Assembly (NCBI RefSeq): GCF_019428685.1
Contig: NZ_CP080096.1
Span: forward strand, 2,728,001 to 2,792,000
Source of the DNA: Paraburkholderia edwinii
GTDB taxonomy: Bacteria; Pseudomonadota; Gammaproteobacteria; Burkholderiales; Burkholderiaceae
Direction of reading: 5' to 3'
DNA length: 64,000 bases
Shown piece after piece: positions 56,062-64,000 of this stretch. How positions within the stretch are numbered: the stretch's first letter is position 1; the number at the start of each line of letters is the position of its first letter. The translations under genes and the position numbers were made by a program. Under the pieces are notes generated by a model, which was given only the letters and a program-made list of their open reading frames with translations, was not told where the DNA came from and made no database searches.

Positions 56062-56394
56062 TCTCAGCGCACATTGCGTTGAGCCCCCTACCTCCTGCCT
56101 TCACGGCCAGTAAGCATTCGTTCGTTAAACGAAAGTAAACCGGCGCGAGCATGGTCGACCTTGCATCGTCATGCACGCGCCGCGTGTCCCCACCTCGATT
56201 GTTCACTCATTCATAAGTGATTCTTGGCAAATAAGCCGTTGAACACGCAACGCCAGAACAGGCATGCTTTGACGCTAGTACTTTGAGCCATCGCCGACGA
56301 TGTCGTGCACAACCTGCGATCGATAAATCCGGGAAGCGCCCTTCAAGTCGCGGTGAGAGGAGAGCGTCACCGTCTCTGCAATTCTGGAGTCCGC
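56062..56394. other. Promoter region of the RND efflux operon
   Basis: About 330 bp without a gene. A 13-bp inverted repeat, TTCGTT-A-AACGAA, lies at 56121-56133, about 260 bp before the pump start. No regulator gene is adjacent. Confidence 0.45.
56121..56133. promoter_or_regulatory. Candidate operator upstream of the efflux operon
   Basis: Perfect 6-bp inverted repeat TTCGTT and AACGAA around one A, embedded in AT-rich DNA. Short symmetric sites of this kind are bound by TetR or MarR repressors of efflux operons, but none is encoded next to it. Confidence 0.35.
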
Positions 56395-59300
56395 ATGGTT
56401 GGCATCGTTCGCATCGCGTTGAAGAGGCCCTACACGTTTGTCGTGCTGGCCATCTTTATTCTTATCGTCGGCATTCTCTCGGCGCTCAGGACACCAACCG
56501 ACATCTTCCCCGACATCAATATCCCGGTGATCGCCGTGATATGGCAATACACGGGGCTGCCGCCTGATCAGATGGAGGGGCGCGTGATGGCGCCGTTCGA
56601 GCGCGTGCTGACGACCACGGTCAACGACGTGCAGCACATCGAGGGACGGTCCATCTCCGGTTATGGGGTCGTCAAGATCTATTTCCAGAAGCACGCGGAC
56701 ATCCGCACGGCAAACGCGCAGGTCACATCGATCGCCCAGTACATCCTCAAGCAGTTGCCGCCCGGCGCGACACCGCCATTGATCGTGACGTATAGCGCCT
56801 CGACTGTTCCTATCGTCCAGCTCGCGCTTTCCGGCAAGGGCCTCACGGAGCAGAACCTTGGCGATCTCGGCCTAAACCAGTTGCGACCGATTCTGACCAC
56901 GGTCGAAGGGGCCTCGCTGCCCTATCCGTATGGCGGAAAAACGCGGCAAGTGCAGATCAACGTCAAGGCGTCCGAACTCGAGGCGCGCGGACTGTCCGCG
57001 CAGGACGTGGCCAACGCGCTCGCAGCGCAAAACCTGATTACGCCCGTCGGCACCGAGAAAGTCGGCGACTATGAATACATCGTGCAGCTGAACAGCGCGC
57101 CGTCGTCGATTGCCGCTATCGGGAATATCCCGATCAAGACCGCCAACGGGACCGCGGTTTTCATGCATGACGTTGCTGACGTGACGGACGGCAGCCCGCC
57201 GCAGACCAACATCGTGCACGTCGATGGCAAGCGCTCTGTCCTGCTGACGATCCTGAAGAACGGTTCAGTGTCCACGCTCGCCATCATCGCCGGCGTCAAG
57301 CAAAAAGTGGCTGACGCAAAGGCGTCTTTGCCGGACGCGCTCAAGGTGGATGTGATCGGCGATCAGTCGGTCTTCGTGCGCGCGGCGATAACCGGTGTCG
57401 CGCGCGAAGGGGTGATCGCCGCGGTGCTCACGAGCCTGATGATCCTGCTGTTCCTCGGCAGCTGGCGCTCGACGGTCATCATCGCAACTTCGATTCCGCT
57501 CGCCATTCTCGGCTCGATTGCCGCATTGTCGGCGCTCGGCGAAACGCTGAACATCATGACGCTTGGCGGGCTGGCACTCGCCGTCGGGATTCTCGTCGAT
57601 GATGCCACCGTAACCATCGAAAACATCAACTGGCATCTCGAACACGGCAAGGCGGTCGAAGACGCGATTCTCGACGGTGCCGCTCAGATCGTGACGCCGG
57701 CATTCGTGTCGCTGCTGTGTATCTGCATCGTATTCGTCCCGATGTTTTTCCTCGACGGCGTGGCCCGCTTCCTGTTCGTACCGATGGCGGAGGCGGTGAT
57801 CTTCGCGATGGTGTCGTCGTTCATTCTGTCGCGCACGCTCGTGCCGACGATGGCGAAGTATCTGCTCAAACCTCATGCGCCCGAAAACGCACCCGAAAAC
57901 TCGCCAGAACACGCGCACGCCCCGCGTAAAACGTCGAATCCGCTGGTTCTCTTCCAGCGCCGGTTCGAGGCGGGCTTCGAGCGCGTCCGCACGCACTACA
58001 GCGCGATGCTCGAACTGGTGCTTACGCATCGTCGCGGTTTCGTGTCGGGCTTCTTTGCGTTTGCCGTGCTGTCGCTCGCACTGGTGCCGTTTCTCGGCCG
58101 CAACTTCTTCCCCGATGTCGATGCCGGTGAAGTCCTCATGCACGTCCGCGCGCCGGTCGGCACGCGTGTGGAGAAGACAGCCGAGATCTTCGCGGCCGTG
58201 GAAAAACGCATTCAGGCGACCATCCCGCCAACCGAGCTCGGCACGATGGTCGACAATATGGGCCTGTCGATTAGCGGCCTGAATACGGCCTACAACAATA
58301 CCGGCACGATCGGCTCGCAGGACGGCGACATTCAGGTTTCGCTAAAAGAGGGCCACCGCCCCACCCGCGAATACGTGCGCAAGCTGCGCGAGACCTTGCC
58401 ACAGGCGTTTCCCGGCGTCACGTTCTCGTTCCCACCGGCCGATATCGTTAGTCAGATCCTGAACTTCGGCGCACCGGCGCCGATCGATCTGCAGATTCGC
58501 GGCAGCCATTTGCCGGCCGATTTCACCTACGCCAACCGGCTGTTGCGCCAGATTCGCCATGTGCCCGGCGTGGTCGACGCGCGTATCCAGCAATCGCAAA
58601 GCGATCCGCAATTCGACGTCGACGTGAACCGGACCCAGGCGCTATTGCAGGGCGTGACCGAACGCGATGTAACGAATAGCCTGGTTGTGCATATGGCAGG
58701 CTCGGGTCAGGTCGCCCCGACGTACTGGCTGAATGCCGCCAACGGCGTCGAGTATCCGATCGTGCTGCAAACGCCGCAGTACGGACTCAATACGCTCCCC
58801 TCGCTCGCCAACCTGCCGGTCGGAGGCGGCCCGGCGGTCAGCGACGGGCAAATCCTCGGCGGCGTGGCCACGATTCGCCGCACAACCAGCAACGCCGTCG
58901 TCGACGACTACAACATCCAGCCGATGGTCGAGATCTTCGCAACGACGCAAGGGCGCGACCTCGGTGCAGTGGCGTCCGATCTCCAGCGCATCGTCGCCGA
59001 CAATGCGCACGCCGTGCCCAAGGGCGCGAAAGTTGTCCTGCTTGGCCAGGTGCAGACGATGAACAGCGCATTCAGCGGCCTGCTGTTCGGGCTGATCGGC
59101 GCGGTTGTGCTGATTTACCTGCTGATCGTCGTCAACTTCCAGTCGTGGTCGGATCCGCTCGTGATCATCACGGCGTTGCCGCTCGCGTTAGCGGGCATTG
59201 TATGGATGCTGTACGCCACCCACACGCCGCTGTCGGTGCCCGCGTTGACTGGCGCAATCATGTGCATGGGGGTCGCCACGGCGAACTCTATCCTCGTGGT

Positions 59301-59610
59301 GAGCTTCTGCCGCGAACGTCTCGCGGTGCACGGCGACGCGCTCAAAGCGGCGCTCGAAGCCGGCGCCACGCGCTTTCGCCCCGTATTGATGACAGCACTG
59401 TCGATGATGATCGGCATGGCGCCGATGGCACTGATCCTCGGCGAAGGCGGCGAACAGAATGCGCCGCTCGGCCGCGCCGTAATCGGCGGACTGCTCTTCG
59501 CGACCACCGCGACGCTGTTCCTTGTGCCAGCCGTCTTTTGCATCGTGCATTCACGTAAGGGGCGCGATTCCGCGCTACCGACGATTTCCGGAGGCCCCTC
59601 CCATGTCTGA
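56395..59610 (+). CDS. RND family efflux transporter permease
   Basis: 1071 residues from ATG 56395, preceded by CTGGAG; the frame upstream to 56305 has no homology. Typical RND layout: TM1 (PYTFVVLAIFILIVGILSAL), a first large periplasmic loop (about 30-330), TM2-6 with the proton-relay Asp pair in GILVDDATVTIEN, a cytoplasmic linker, TM7, a second loop and TM8-12. The linker (about residue 505) has a His/Pro/Glu run, PHAPENAPENSPEHAHAP, unusual for the family. It is the inner-membrane, proton-driven pump of a tripartite system. Substrate unknown. Confidence 0.93.
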   Translation: MVGIVRIALKRPYTFVVLAIFILIVGILSALRTPTDIFPDINIPVIAVIWQYTGLPPDQMEGRVMAPFERVLTTTVNDVQHIEGRSISGYGVVKIYFQKHADIRTANAQVTSIAQYILKQLPPGATPPLIVTYSASTVPIVQLALSGKGLTEQNLGDLGLNQLRPILTTVEGASLPYPYGGKTRQVQINVKASELEARGLSAQDVANALAAQNLITPVGTEKVGDYEYIVQLNSAPSSIAAIGNIPIKTANGTAVFMHDVADVTDGSPPQTNIVHVDGKRSVLLTILKNGSVSTLAIIAGVKQKVADAKASLPDALKVDVIGDQSVFVRAAITGVAREGVIAAVLTSLMILLFLGSWRSTVIIATSIPLAILGSIAALSALGETLNIMTLGGLALAVGILVDDATVTIENINWHLEHGKAVEDAILDGAAQIVTPAFVSLLCICIVFVPMFFLDGVARFLFVPMAEAVIFAMVSSFILSRTLVPTMAKYLLKPHAPENAPENSPEHAHAPRKTSNPLVLFQRRFEAGFERVRTHYSAMLELVLTHRRGFVSGFFAFAVLSLALVPFLGRNFFPDVDAGEVLMHVRAPVGTRVEKTAEIFAAVEKRIQATIPPTELGTMVDNMGLSISGLNTAYNNTGTIGSQDGDIQVSLKEGHRPTREYVRKLRETLPQAFPGVTFSFPPADIVSQILNFGAPAPIDLQIRGSHLPADFTYANRLLRQIRHVPGVVDARIQQSQSDPQFDVDVNRTQALLQGVTERDVTNSLVVHMAGSGQVAPTYWLNAANGVEYPIVLQTPQYGLNTLPSLANLPVGGGPAVSDGQILGGVATIRRTTSNAVVDDYNIQPMVEIFATTQGRDLGAVASDLQRIVADNAHAVPKGAKVVLLGQVQTMNSAFSGLLFGLIGAVVLIYLLIVVNFQSWSDPLVIITALPLALAGIVWMLYATHTPLSVPALTGAIMCMGVATANSILVVSFCRERLAVHGDALKAALEAGATRFRPVLMTALSMMIGMAPMALILGEGGEQNAPLGRAVIGGLLFATTATLFLVPAVFCIVHSRKGRDSALPTISGGPSHV

Positions 59611-60778
59611 TGAACCCACACCGCGTTCCACGCCGCGGCGCATGCTCTCGCGCGCCGGAATGATCGGCGCGGCCGCCGCGGTCGTCATTCTCGCCACGGG
59701 CACGGCGGTACGCGCCAGAAACAGTCGCGAACTCAAGGACTGGACCGAAACGCAGGCGATCCCAACCGTCACGGTGATCCGGCCGACGCCACCCGCATCC
59801 GACGGCGCACTGAATCTGCCCGGGCGTCTCGAGTCATTCACCGATGCGCCGATCTATGCGCGAGTGAACGGCTACCTCAAATCGTGGCGCGTCGATATCG
59901 GCGACCGCGTGAAAGCCGGACAGGTGCTCGCGACCATCGACACGCCCGAACTCGATCAGCAATTGATTCAGGCAAAAGCGGACCTCGCAAGCGCGCAGGC
60001 CGACGCTGCGCTCGCGAAAACAAGCGCCGAGCGCTGGCAAGCGCTGCTCGATTCCGACGCGGTATCGCGTCAGGAGGTCGACGACCGTACGCAGGACTAT
60101 GCGCAAAAGAAAGCGCGTGTCGCGGCCGCGCAAGCGAATGTGGACAGACTGATTGCGATGAAGGCATTCGCGACTATCGTCGCGCCGTTCGACGGTGTCG
60201 TCACCGCAAGGAATACCGATATCGGCGCATTGATCGACGCGGGCAGCAGCAGCCACACGCAATTGTTCTCGGTATCGAGCGTGAACCGGTTGCGCGTCTA
60301 TGTGCATGTGCCGCAGTTTTACGCGCCGATGGTCAAGCGCGGCGGCAGCGCGGACTTCACGGTTCCCGAATATCCGGGCCGGCATTTCACGGCCAATATT
60401 GTCGGTCTCGCCGACGCTGTGAACGCGTCATCGGGCACGACGCTCGTGCAGTTGCAGGTGGATAACGCAGCGCACCTGCTGTTGCCCGGCAGCTTCGTGA
60501 CGCTGCACTTTGCGCTGCCGGCGCCCGATGGCGCGATGCGCATACCGGCAAGCGCGCTGATCTTCGACGAGCACGGTCTGCGTGTGGCAACCGTCAACAA
60601 CCACGACGAAGTCAGATTCAAGCCGGTGGCGATCGAACAGGATTTGGGAAAGGCCGTAGAAATCGGTTCGGGACTAAGCGGCAGCGACCGCGTGATCGAT
60701 ACGCCGCCCGATGGTCTCAGCGAGGGCGATCGCGTGCATGTCGCGCGTAACGGCGTCGAGGCGGCGAGTCATGGTTAG
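59603..60778 (+). CDS. RND efflux periplasmic adaptor (membrane fusion protein)
   Basis: 391 residues from ATG 59603, overlapping the pump gene by 8 bp, with GGAGG upstream. One N-terminal membrane anchor (GAAAAVVILATGTAV), then an adaptor fold: barrel-sandwich start (GRLESFTDAPIYARVNGYLK), coiled-coil hairpin (about 105-180), lipoyl half (FATIVAPFDGVVTARNTDIG), beta-barrel and membrane-proximal domains. No lipobox. It joins the pump to the outer-membrane channel. Overlaps the next gene by 8 bp as well, so all three are translationally coupled. Confidence 0.93.
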   Translation: MSDEPTPRSTPRRMLSRAGMIGAAAAVVILATGTAVRARNSRELKDWTETQAIPTVTVIRPTPPASDGALNLPGRLESFTDAPIYARVNGYLKSWRVDIGDRVKAGQVLATIDTPELDQQLIQAKADLASAQADAALAKTSAERWQALLDSDAVSRQEVDDRTQDYAQKKARVAAAQANVDRLIAMKAFATIVAPFDGVVTARNTDIGALIDAGSSSHTQLFSVSSVNRLRVYVHVPQFYAPMVKRGGSADFTVPEYPGRHFTANIVGLADAVNASSGTTLVQLQVDNAAHLLLPGSFVTLHFALPAPDGAMRIPASALIFDEHGLRVATVNNHDEVRFKPVAIEQDLGKAVEIGSGLSGSDRVIDTPPDGLSEGDRVHVARNGVEAASHG

Positions 60779-62222
60779 GTTACGGACAGCTGCGTTCCTT
60801 GCCGGCTTCGCGGCCTTGAGCGGCTGTTCGCTCGCCCCGCACTATCAGGTTCCGGACGTGCCCGTCGCGGCGCACTACCAATCGTCGACATCATGGACGG
60901 TCGCGGCGCCGGCCGACCGGCTCGATCGCGCGGGGTGGTGGAAACTGTATCGCGAGCCTCGGCTCGACGAACTCGAAGCGCAGCTGATCGCCCACAACCA
61001 CGATCTGCGCGCCGCCTACTACCACTATGTGCAGTCGCAGGCATTCGTCAGGCAGGCCCGTTCGCAGTTCTATCCACAGGTTTCGGCAGGGGGCGAGGCG
61101 CAACGTGCGCGCGAGTCGGACACCCGGCCGCTGCGCAGCGTGACCGCCCCGACCGACTACAACGCCGCGACGCTCGGCATTGAAGCCGATTACGAGGTTG
61201 ACCTGTGGGGACGCGTCCGGGACACGGTCGCGGCCAGCAAGGAAGAAAGCGAGGCTGAGAACGATGATCTCGCGTCGACACAACTGAGCCTCGAGGTCGA
61301 GCTCGCGCGCGCCTGGCTCGACTTGCGCGGCTCCGATCAGCAGATCCAGTTGCTCGAAGACACGATCGATGCGGATCGGAAGGCACTCGAATTGACGCGC
61401 AAGCGGCACGACGGCGGCGTGGCATCGGAACTCGATGTTGCGCGCGCCACCACTCAGCTGTCGTTCGTGCAGTCCGATCTCACGCAAGCGCAGGCTAAAC
61501 GCGCGCTGCTCGAGCATGCGATTGCCGCGCTGGTCGGCGCCTCGGCATCGGACTTCTCGGTCGCGCCAAACACGGAACCGGTGCCGCTTCCTGCGATTCC
61601 TGCGGGCGTGCCGGCGGAGTTGCTGCAACGCAGGCCCGACGTCGCAGCGGCCGAGCGCCGGGTCGCAGCAGCCAACTCGAAAATTGGCGTGGCGCGCGCG
61701 GCTTACTTCCCATCGCTTACGCTTAGCGCACAGGGCGGTTTTCAAAGTTCGATCTACGCGGACCTGCTCAGCTTGCCAAGTTCGTACTGGGCGCTCGGCT
61801 CAGCGCTCGCTGTCTATCTGTTCGACGGCGGCAAGCGGCGCGCGCAAGTCCAGTCCGCCAAAGCAGCGACAGCCGAGGCGGGCGAACGCTACCGCAGCGT
61901 CGTTCTCGCGTCGTTCAAACAGGTGGAAGACGATCTGACGTTGCTTACGCAGCTCGGCATGGCGACAACGCAGCAGCAACAGGCCGTAGACGCGGCTGAC
62001 CTGTCGGTCAATCTTGCGCTGTCACGCTACCGTCGGGGCGCGGTCAGCTATCTTGAAGTAGTCGATGCGCAAACCGCCGCGCTGACGGCGGAACGCGGCG
62101 TCATCGACATCAGGACCCGGCAGCTCGATGCAAACGTCGATCTGATCCGTGCGCTGGGCGGCGGCTGGCGCAACGAGCCAGTCGATCACGCAAAGACGGT
62201 ACCGATCGCAGCGACGCGGTGA
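60771..62222 (+). CDS. RND efflux outer membrane lipoprotein (NodT/OprM family)
   Basis: 483 residues from ATG 60771. Signal peptide with lipobox LSGC (Cys18) followed by SLAPHYQVPDVPV, the usual NodT start. Two TolC-like OEP repeats form the periplasmic helices and barrel: GWWKLYREPRLDELEAQLIA, then QRRPDVAAAERRVAAANSKI, then FDGGKRRAQVQ. It is the trimeric exit duct. Third gene of the efflux operon, starting inside the adaptor gene's last codons. Confidence 0.93.
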   Translation: MVRLRTAAFLAGFAALSGCSLAPHYQVPDVPVAAHYQSSTSWTVAAPADRLDRAGWWKLYREPRLDELEAQLIAHNHDLRAAYYHYVQSQAFVRQARSQFYPQVSAGGEAQRARESDTRPLRSVTAPTDYNAATLGIEADYEVDLWGRVRDTVAASKEESEAENDDLASTQLSLEVELARAWLDLRGSDQQIQLLEDTIDADRKALELTRKRHDGGVASELDVARATTQLSFVQSDLTQAQAKRALLEHAIAALVGASASDFSVAPNTEPVPLPAIPAGVPAELLQRRPDVAAAERRVAAANSKIGVARAAYFPSLTLSAQGGFQSSIYADLLSLPSSYWALGSALAVYLFDGGKRRAQVQSAKAATAEAGERYRSVVLASFKQVEDDLTLLTQLGMATTQQQQAVDAADLSVNLALSRYRRGAVSYLEVVDAQTAALTAERGVIDIRTRQLDANVDLIRALGGGWRNEPVDHAKTVPIAATR

Positions 62223-62321
62223 CACGCCGTACGAGGAACACCCATTTGACGTCATCTATTCCGCGCGACGAGGAAACACTCGCTTTCCGATGCACCTATC
62301 GTTCGAGCCATTCCCGCTTCA

Positions 62322-62327
62322 TATAAT
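62322..62327 (+). promoter_or_regulatory. Consensus -10 (TATAAT) upstream of hmp
   Basis: A perfect TATAAT lies 88 bp before the hmp start. No good -35 is found at 16-18 bp, suggesting an activator-dependent or weak promoter. An 11-bp palindrome, GTACG-T-CGTAC, follows at 62340-62350 and could be a repressor site in the leader. Confidence 0.45.
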
Positions 62328-62414
62328 CGGCAGAACGGAGTACGTCGTACACCTAAGATGCTGACCTGAAAGCCCTTACCCTGATGTGCTTCAATTTACC
62401 GCTGGAGACATTTT

Positions 62415-63632
62415 ATGCTGTCGACCGAACATCGCACTATCGTCAAAGCCACCATTCCGTTGCTCGAAAGCGGCGGCGAAGCCCTCATTGCCCACTTCTA
62501 CAAGACGTTGCTCGCCGAGTATCCGCAAGTGCGCCCGCTGTTCAATCAGGCACACCAGGCAAACGGCGATCAGGCGCGCGCGCTGGCCAACGGCGTGCTG
62601 ATGTACGCACGCCATATCGATCAGCTCGAGCAGCTGGGCGGTCTGGTTTCGCAGATCGTCAACAAGCACGTATCGCTGAATATCCTGCCCGAGCATTATC
62701 CGATCGTCGGCGCGTGTCTGCTGCGAGCGATCCGCGAAGTGCTCGGCGCGGAGATCGCCACCGACGCGGTCATCGAAGCGTGGGGCGCGGCCTACCAGCA
62801 GCTTGCCGATATCCTGATCGGGCTCGAGGAAAGCGCGTATGCGACGAAGGCGGAGGCGCCGGGCGGCTGGCGCGGCACGCGCAAGTTCACGGTCGCGCGC
62901 AAGGTGCGCGAAAGCGATGAGATCACGTCGTTCTATCTGCGCCCCACGGATGGCGGCGCACTGCTCGACTTCAAGCCGGGCCAGTTCATTGCGCTGCGTC
63001 TGATGATTAACGGCGAGGAAGTGCGCCGCAATTATTCGTTGTCGGCCGCGCCGAACGGGCATGAGTACCGGATCAGTGTGAAGCGCGAGCCGAACGGCAA
63101 GGTGTCGAATTACCTGCACGATCATGTGATCGAGGAAGACACGCTCGATGTGTTTGCGCCGTCCGGCGACTTCACGCTCGAAGACAGCACGAAGCCGCTC
63201 GTGCTGATCAGCGGCGGCGTGGGTATTACGCCGACGCTTGCGATGCTGCGCGTTGCGCTGAAAACGTCGCGTCCCGTGCACTTCATCCATGCCTCGCGTC
63301 ACGGCGGCGTGCATGCATTCCGTCACTTTATCGACGAGCTCGCCACGCGCAACCCGCAACAACTGAAGCGCTTCTACGTGTATGAAAAGCCGCGCGCGGA
63401 AGACAGCGCGCATGACGCAGCGGGCTATCTCGACGAAGCGCGGCTGCGCGAATTCATGCCGTCCTCGAACGATGTCGATGTGTATTTCCTCGGGCCGAAG
63501 CCTTTCATGAAGGCAATCGGCACACACCTGAAGACGATCGGCGTGCCGCCGGCGCAAGTCCGATATGAATTTTTCGGTCCCGCCGCGCAGCTGTTCGATG
63601 CAGCGCCTTCAACGGAGAAGCACGGAGCATAG
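62415..63632 (+). CDS. hmp: Flavohaemoglobin / nitric oxide dioxygenase
   Basis: 405 residues, full-length Hmp. The globin part (1-140) has the haem-pocket Tyr in FYKTLL and the proximal His in NKHVSLNI. The FAD domain (about 155-260) has RRNYSLSAAPN; the NAD(P)H domain has LISGGVGITPTLAM and the C-terminal YEFFGP. It converts NO with O2 and NADPH to nitrate, protecting against nitrosative stress. ATG 62415 is preceded by CTGGAGA. Monocistronic or followed by the LpxO-like gene 31 bp on. Confidence 0.95.
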   Translation: MLSTEHRTIVKATIPLLESGGEALIAHFYKTLLAEYPQVRPLFNQAHQANGDQARALANGVLMYARHIDQLEQLGGLVSQIVNKHVSLNILPEHYPIVGACLLRAIREVLGAEIATDAVIEAWGAAYQQLADILIGLEESAYATKAEAPGGWRGTRKFTVARKVRESDEITSFYLRPTDGGALLDFKPGQFIALRLMINGEEVRRNYSLSAAPNGHEYRISVKREPNGKVSNYLHDHVIEEDTLDVFAPSGDFTLEDSTKPLVLISGGVGITPTLAMLRVALKTSRPVHFIHASRHGGVHAFRHFIDELATRNPQQLKRFYVYEKPRAEDSAHDAAGYLDEARLREFMPSSNDVDVYFLGPKPFMKAIGTHLKTIGVPPAQVRYEFFGPAAQLFDAAPSTEKHGA

Positions 63633-63663
63633 AAGCGACAGGTCATTCAGCGCGAGAGACCGA

Positions 63664-64000
63664 ATGCCCTGGATCTACAACTGCGCGGTCGGAGCACTTC
63701 GCTGGTGGTTCGACCGCCGGATGTCGGATGGAGCGATTCTCGACGCAGAGAAACTGTTTCCGGATGCCGGGATGTTCGTCTCGAACTGGAAGAAAATCAG
63801 TATCGAAGCATCCCGCGCAATGAGGCATCTGAACAATATCCCTCGTTTTCATATGTCTGCGTCTGCGCAGAATCGGGATTCGACGGATGACAGCACGGAT
63901 TGGCGCGTGTTTATCATGCGTGCATACGGTGTGACGCTTTACAGAAATCTCGCGCAATGCCCCACTGTTGCCGACATTCTGGCCAGGTCACCCGACGTGC
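63664..64000 (+). CDS. Aspartyl/asparaginyl beta-hydroxylase family protein (LpxO-like), 3' end outside
   Basis: The frame from ATG 63664 stays open to the end of the window (112 codons). After a short hydrophobic N-terminus (WIYNCAVGALRWWF) it reads NWKKISIEASRAMRHLNNIP followed by RFH, then DWRVFIMRAYGVTLYRNLAQ and CPTVADIL, the N-terminal part of the family that includes lipid A hydroxylase LpxO. The HxD iron ligands should lie beyond the window. If LpxO, it would add a 2-hydroxyl to a lipid A acyl chain in an Fe(II)/2-oxoglutarate reaction; other family members act on peptides. It starts 31 bp after hmp. Confidence 0.75.
   Translation, partial: MPWIYNCAVGALRWWFDRRMSDGAILDAEKLFPDAGMFVSNWKKISIEASRAMRHLNNIPRFHMSASAQNRDSTDDSTDWRVFIMRAYGVTLYRNLAQCPTVADILARSPDV

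Overview
The window is GC-rich DNA whose gene content points to Burkholderia sensu lato (Paraburkholderia, Caballeronia or Burkholderia): a DUF4148 protein, a Burkholderia-type trimeric porin, DUF2827 proteins beside giant trimeric autotransporters, and many TetR, AraC and MalT-like regulators. The many transport, surface and accessory genes, with no ribosomal or core biosynthetic genes, suggest a secondary chromosome or accessory region. I read no tRNA, rRNA, CRISPR array or intact insertion sequence. The genus and replicon are inferences.

Layout. (1) 1-1688: two SDR oxidoreductases and a frameshifted F420-type NADP oxidoreductase. (2) 2085-7020: a catabolic operon on the minus strand (AtoE-like carboxylate transporter, ketopantoate-reductase-like dehydrogenase, beta-keto acid cleavage enzyme) with a divergent AraC regulator. 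(3) 7.1-22 kb: single genes and decayed fragments, including an orphan Cys- and Trp-free protein, a VanX-like dipeptidase with a GNAT, an esterase, msrB, a porin, a response regulator that lacks its phospho-acceptor Asp, two TetR regulators, a metallo-beta-lactamase-fold hydrolase, a DUF4410 lipoprotein and a nitroreductase. Relics of an alpha/beta hydrolase, an SDR and an IS3-family transposase lie between them. (4) 22.2-31.5 kb: a chaperone-usher fimbrial operon with duplicated major pilin, divergent from a 918-residue MalT-type LuxR regulator.

(5) 31.6-51 kb, the centrepiece: about 19 kb all on the minus strand. Order of transcription is OmpR-type response regulator, LysM-FecR exported protein, CHASE2 histidine kinase, DUF4136 lipoprotein, EAL protein, two Ser/Thr-rich trimeric autotransporter adhesins (1330 and 1321 residues), DUF2827 protein, OmpA-like lipoprotein and two more DUF2827 proteins. 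I propose a self-regulated surface-fibre locus in which the DUF2827 proteins, whose C-terminal halves look like GT-B glycosyltransferases, modify the fibres or their surroundings. The two adhesin genes share about 1.39 kb of identical DNA, and a relic of a fourth DUF2827 gene lies between them.

(6) 51.4-54.8 kb: PdeM nuclease and its DEXH helicase, translationally coupled, without the usual ligase and exonuclease. (7) 55.2-56.1 kb: a DUF2282 bufferin-like peptide gene directly followed by DoxX, without the usual maturation genes between them. (8) 56.4-62.2 kb: a complete tripartite RND efflux operon. (9) 62.4-63.6 kb: flavohaemoglobin. (10) 63.66 kb to the end: the 5' part of an aspartyl/asparaginyl beta-hydroxylase (LpxO-like) gene.

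The fimbrial and autotransporter loci carry the same scar: a structural gene was duplicated with its downstream partner, and the extra partner was then deleted down to 60-90 bp.
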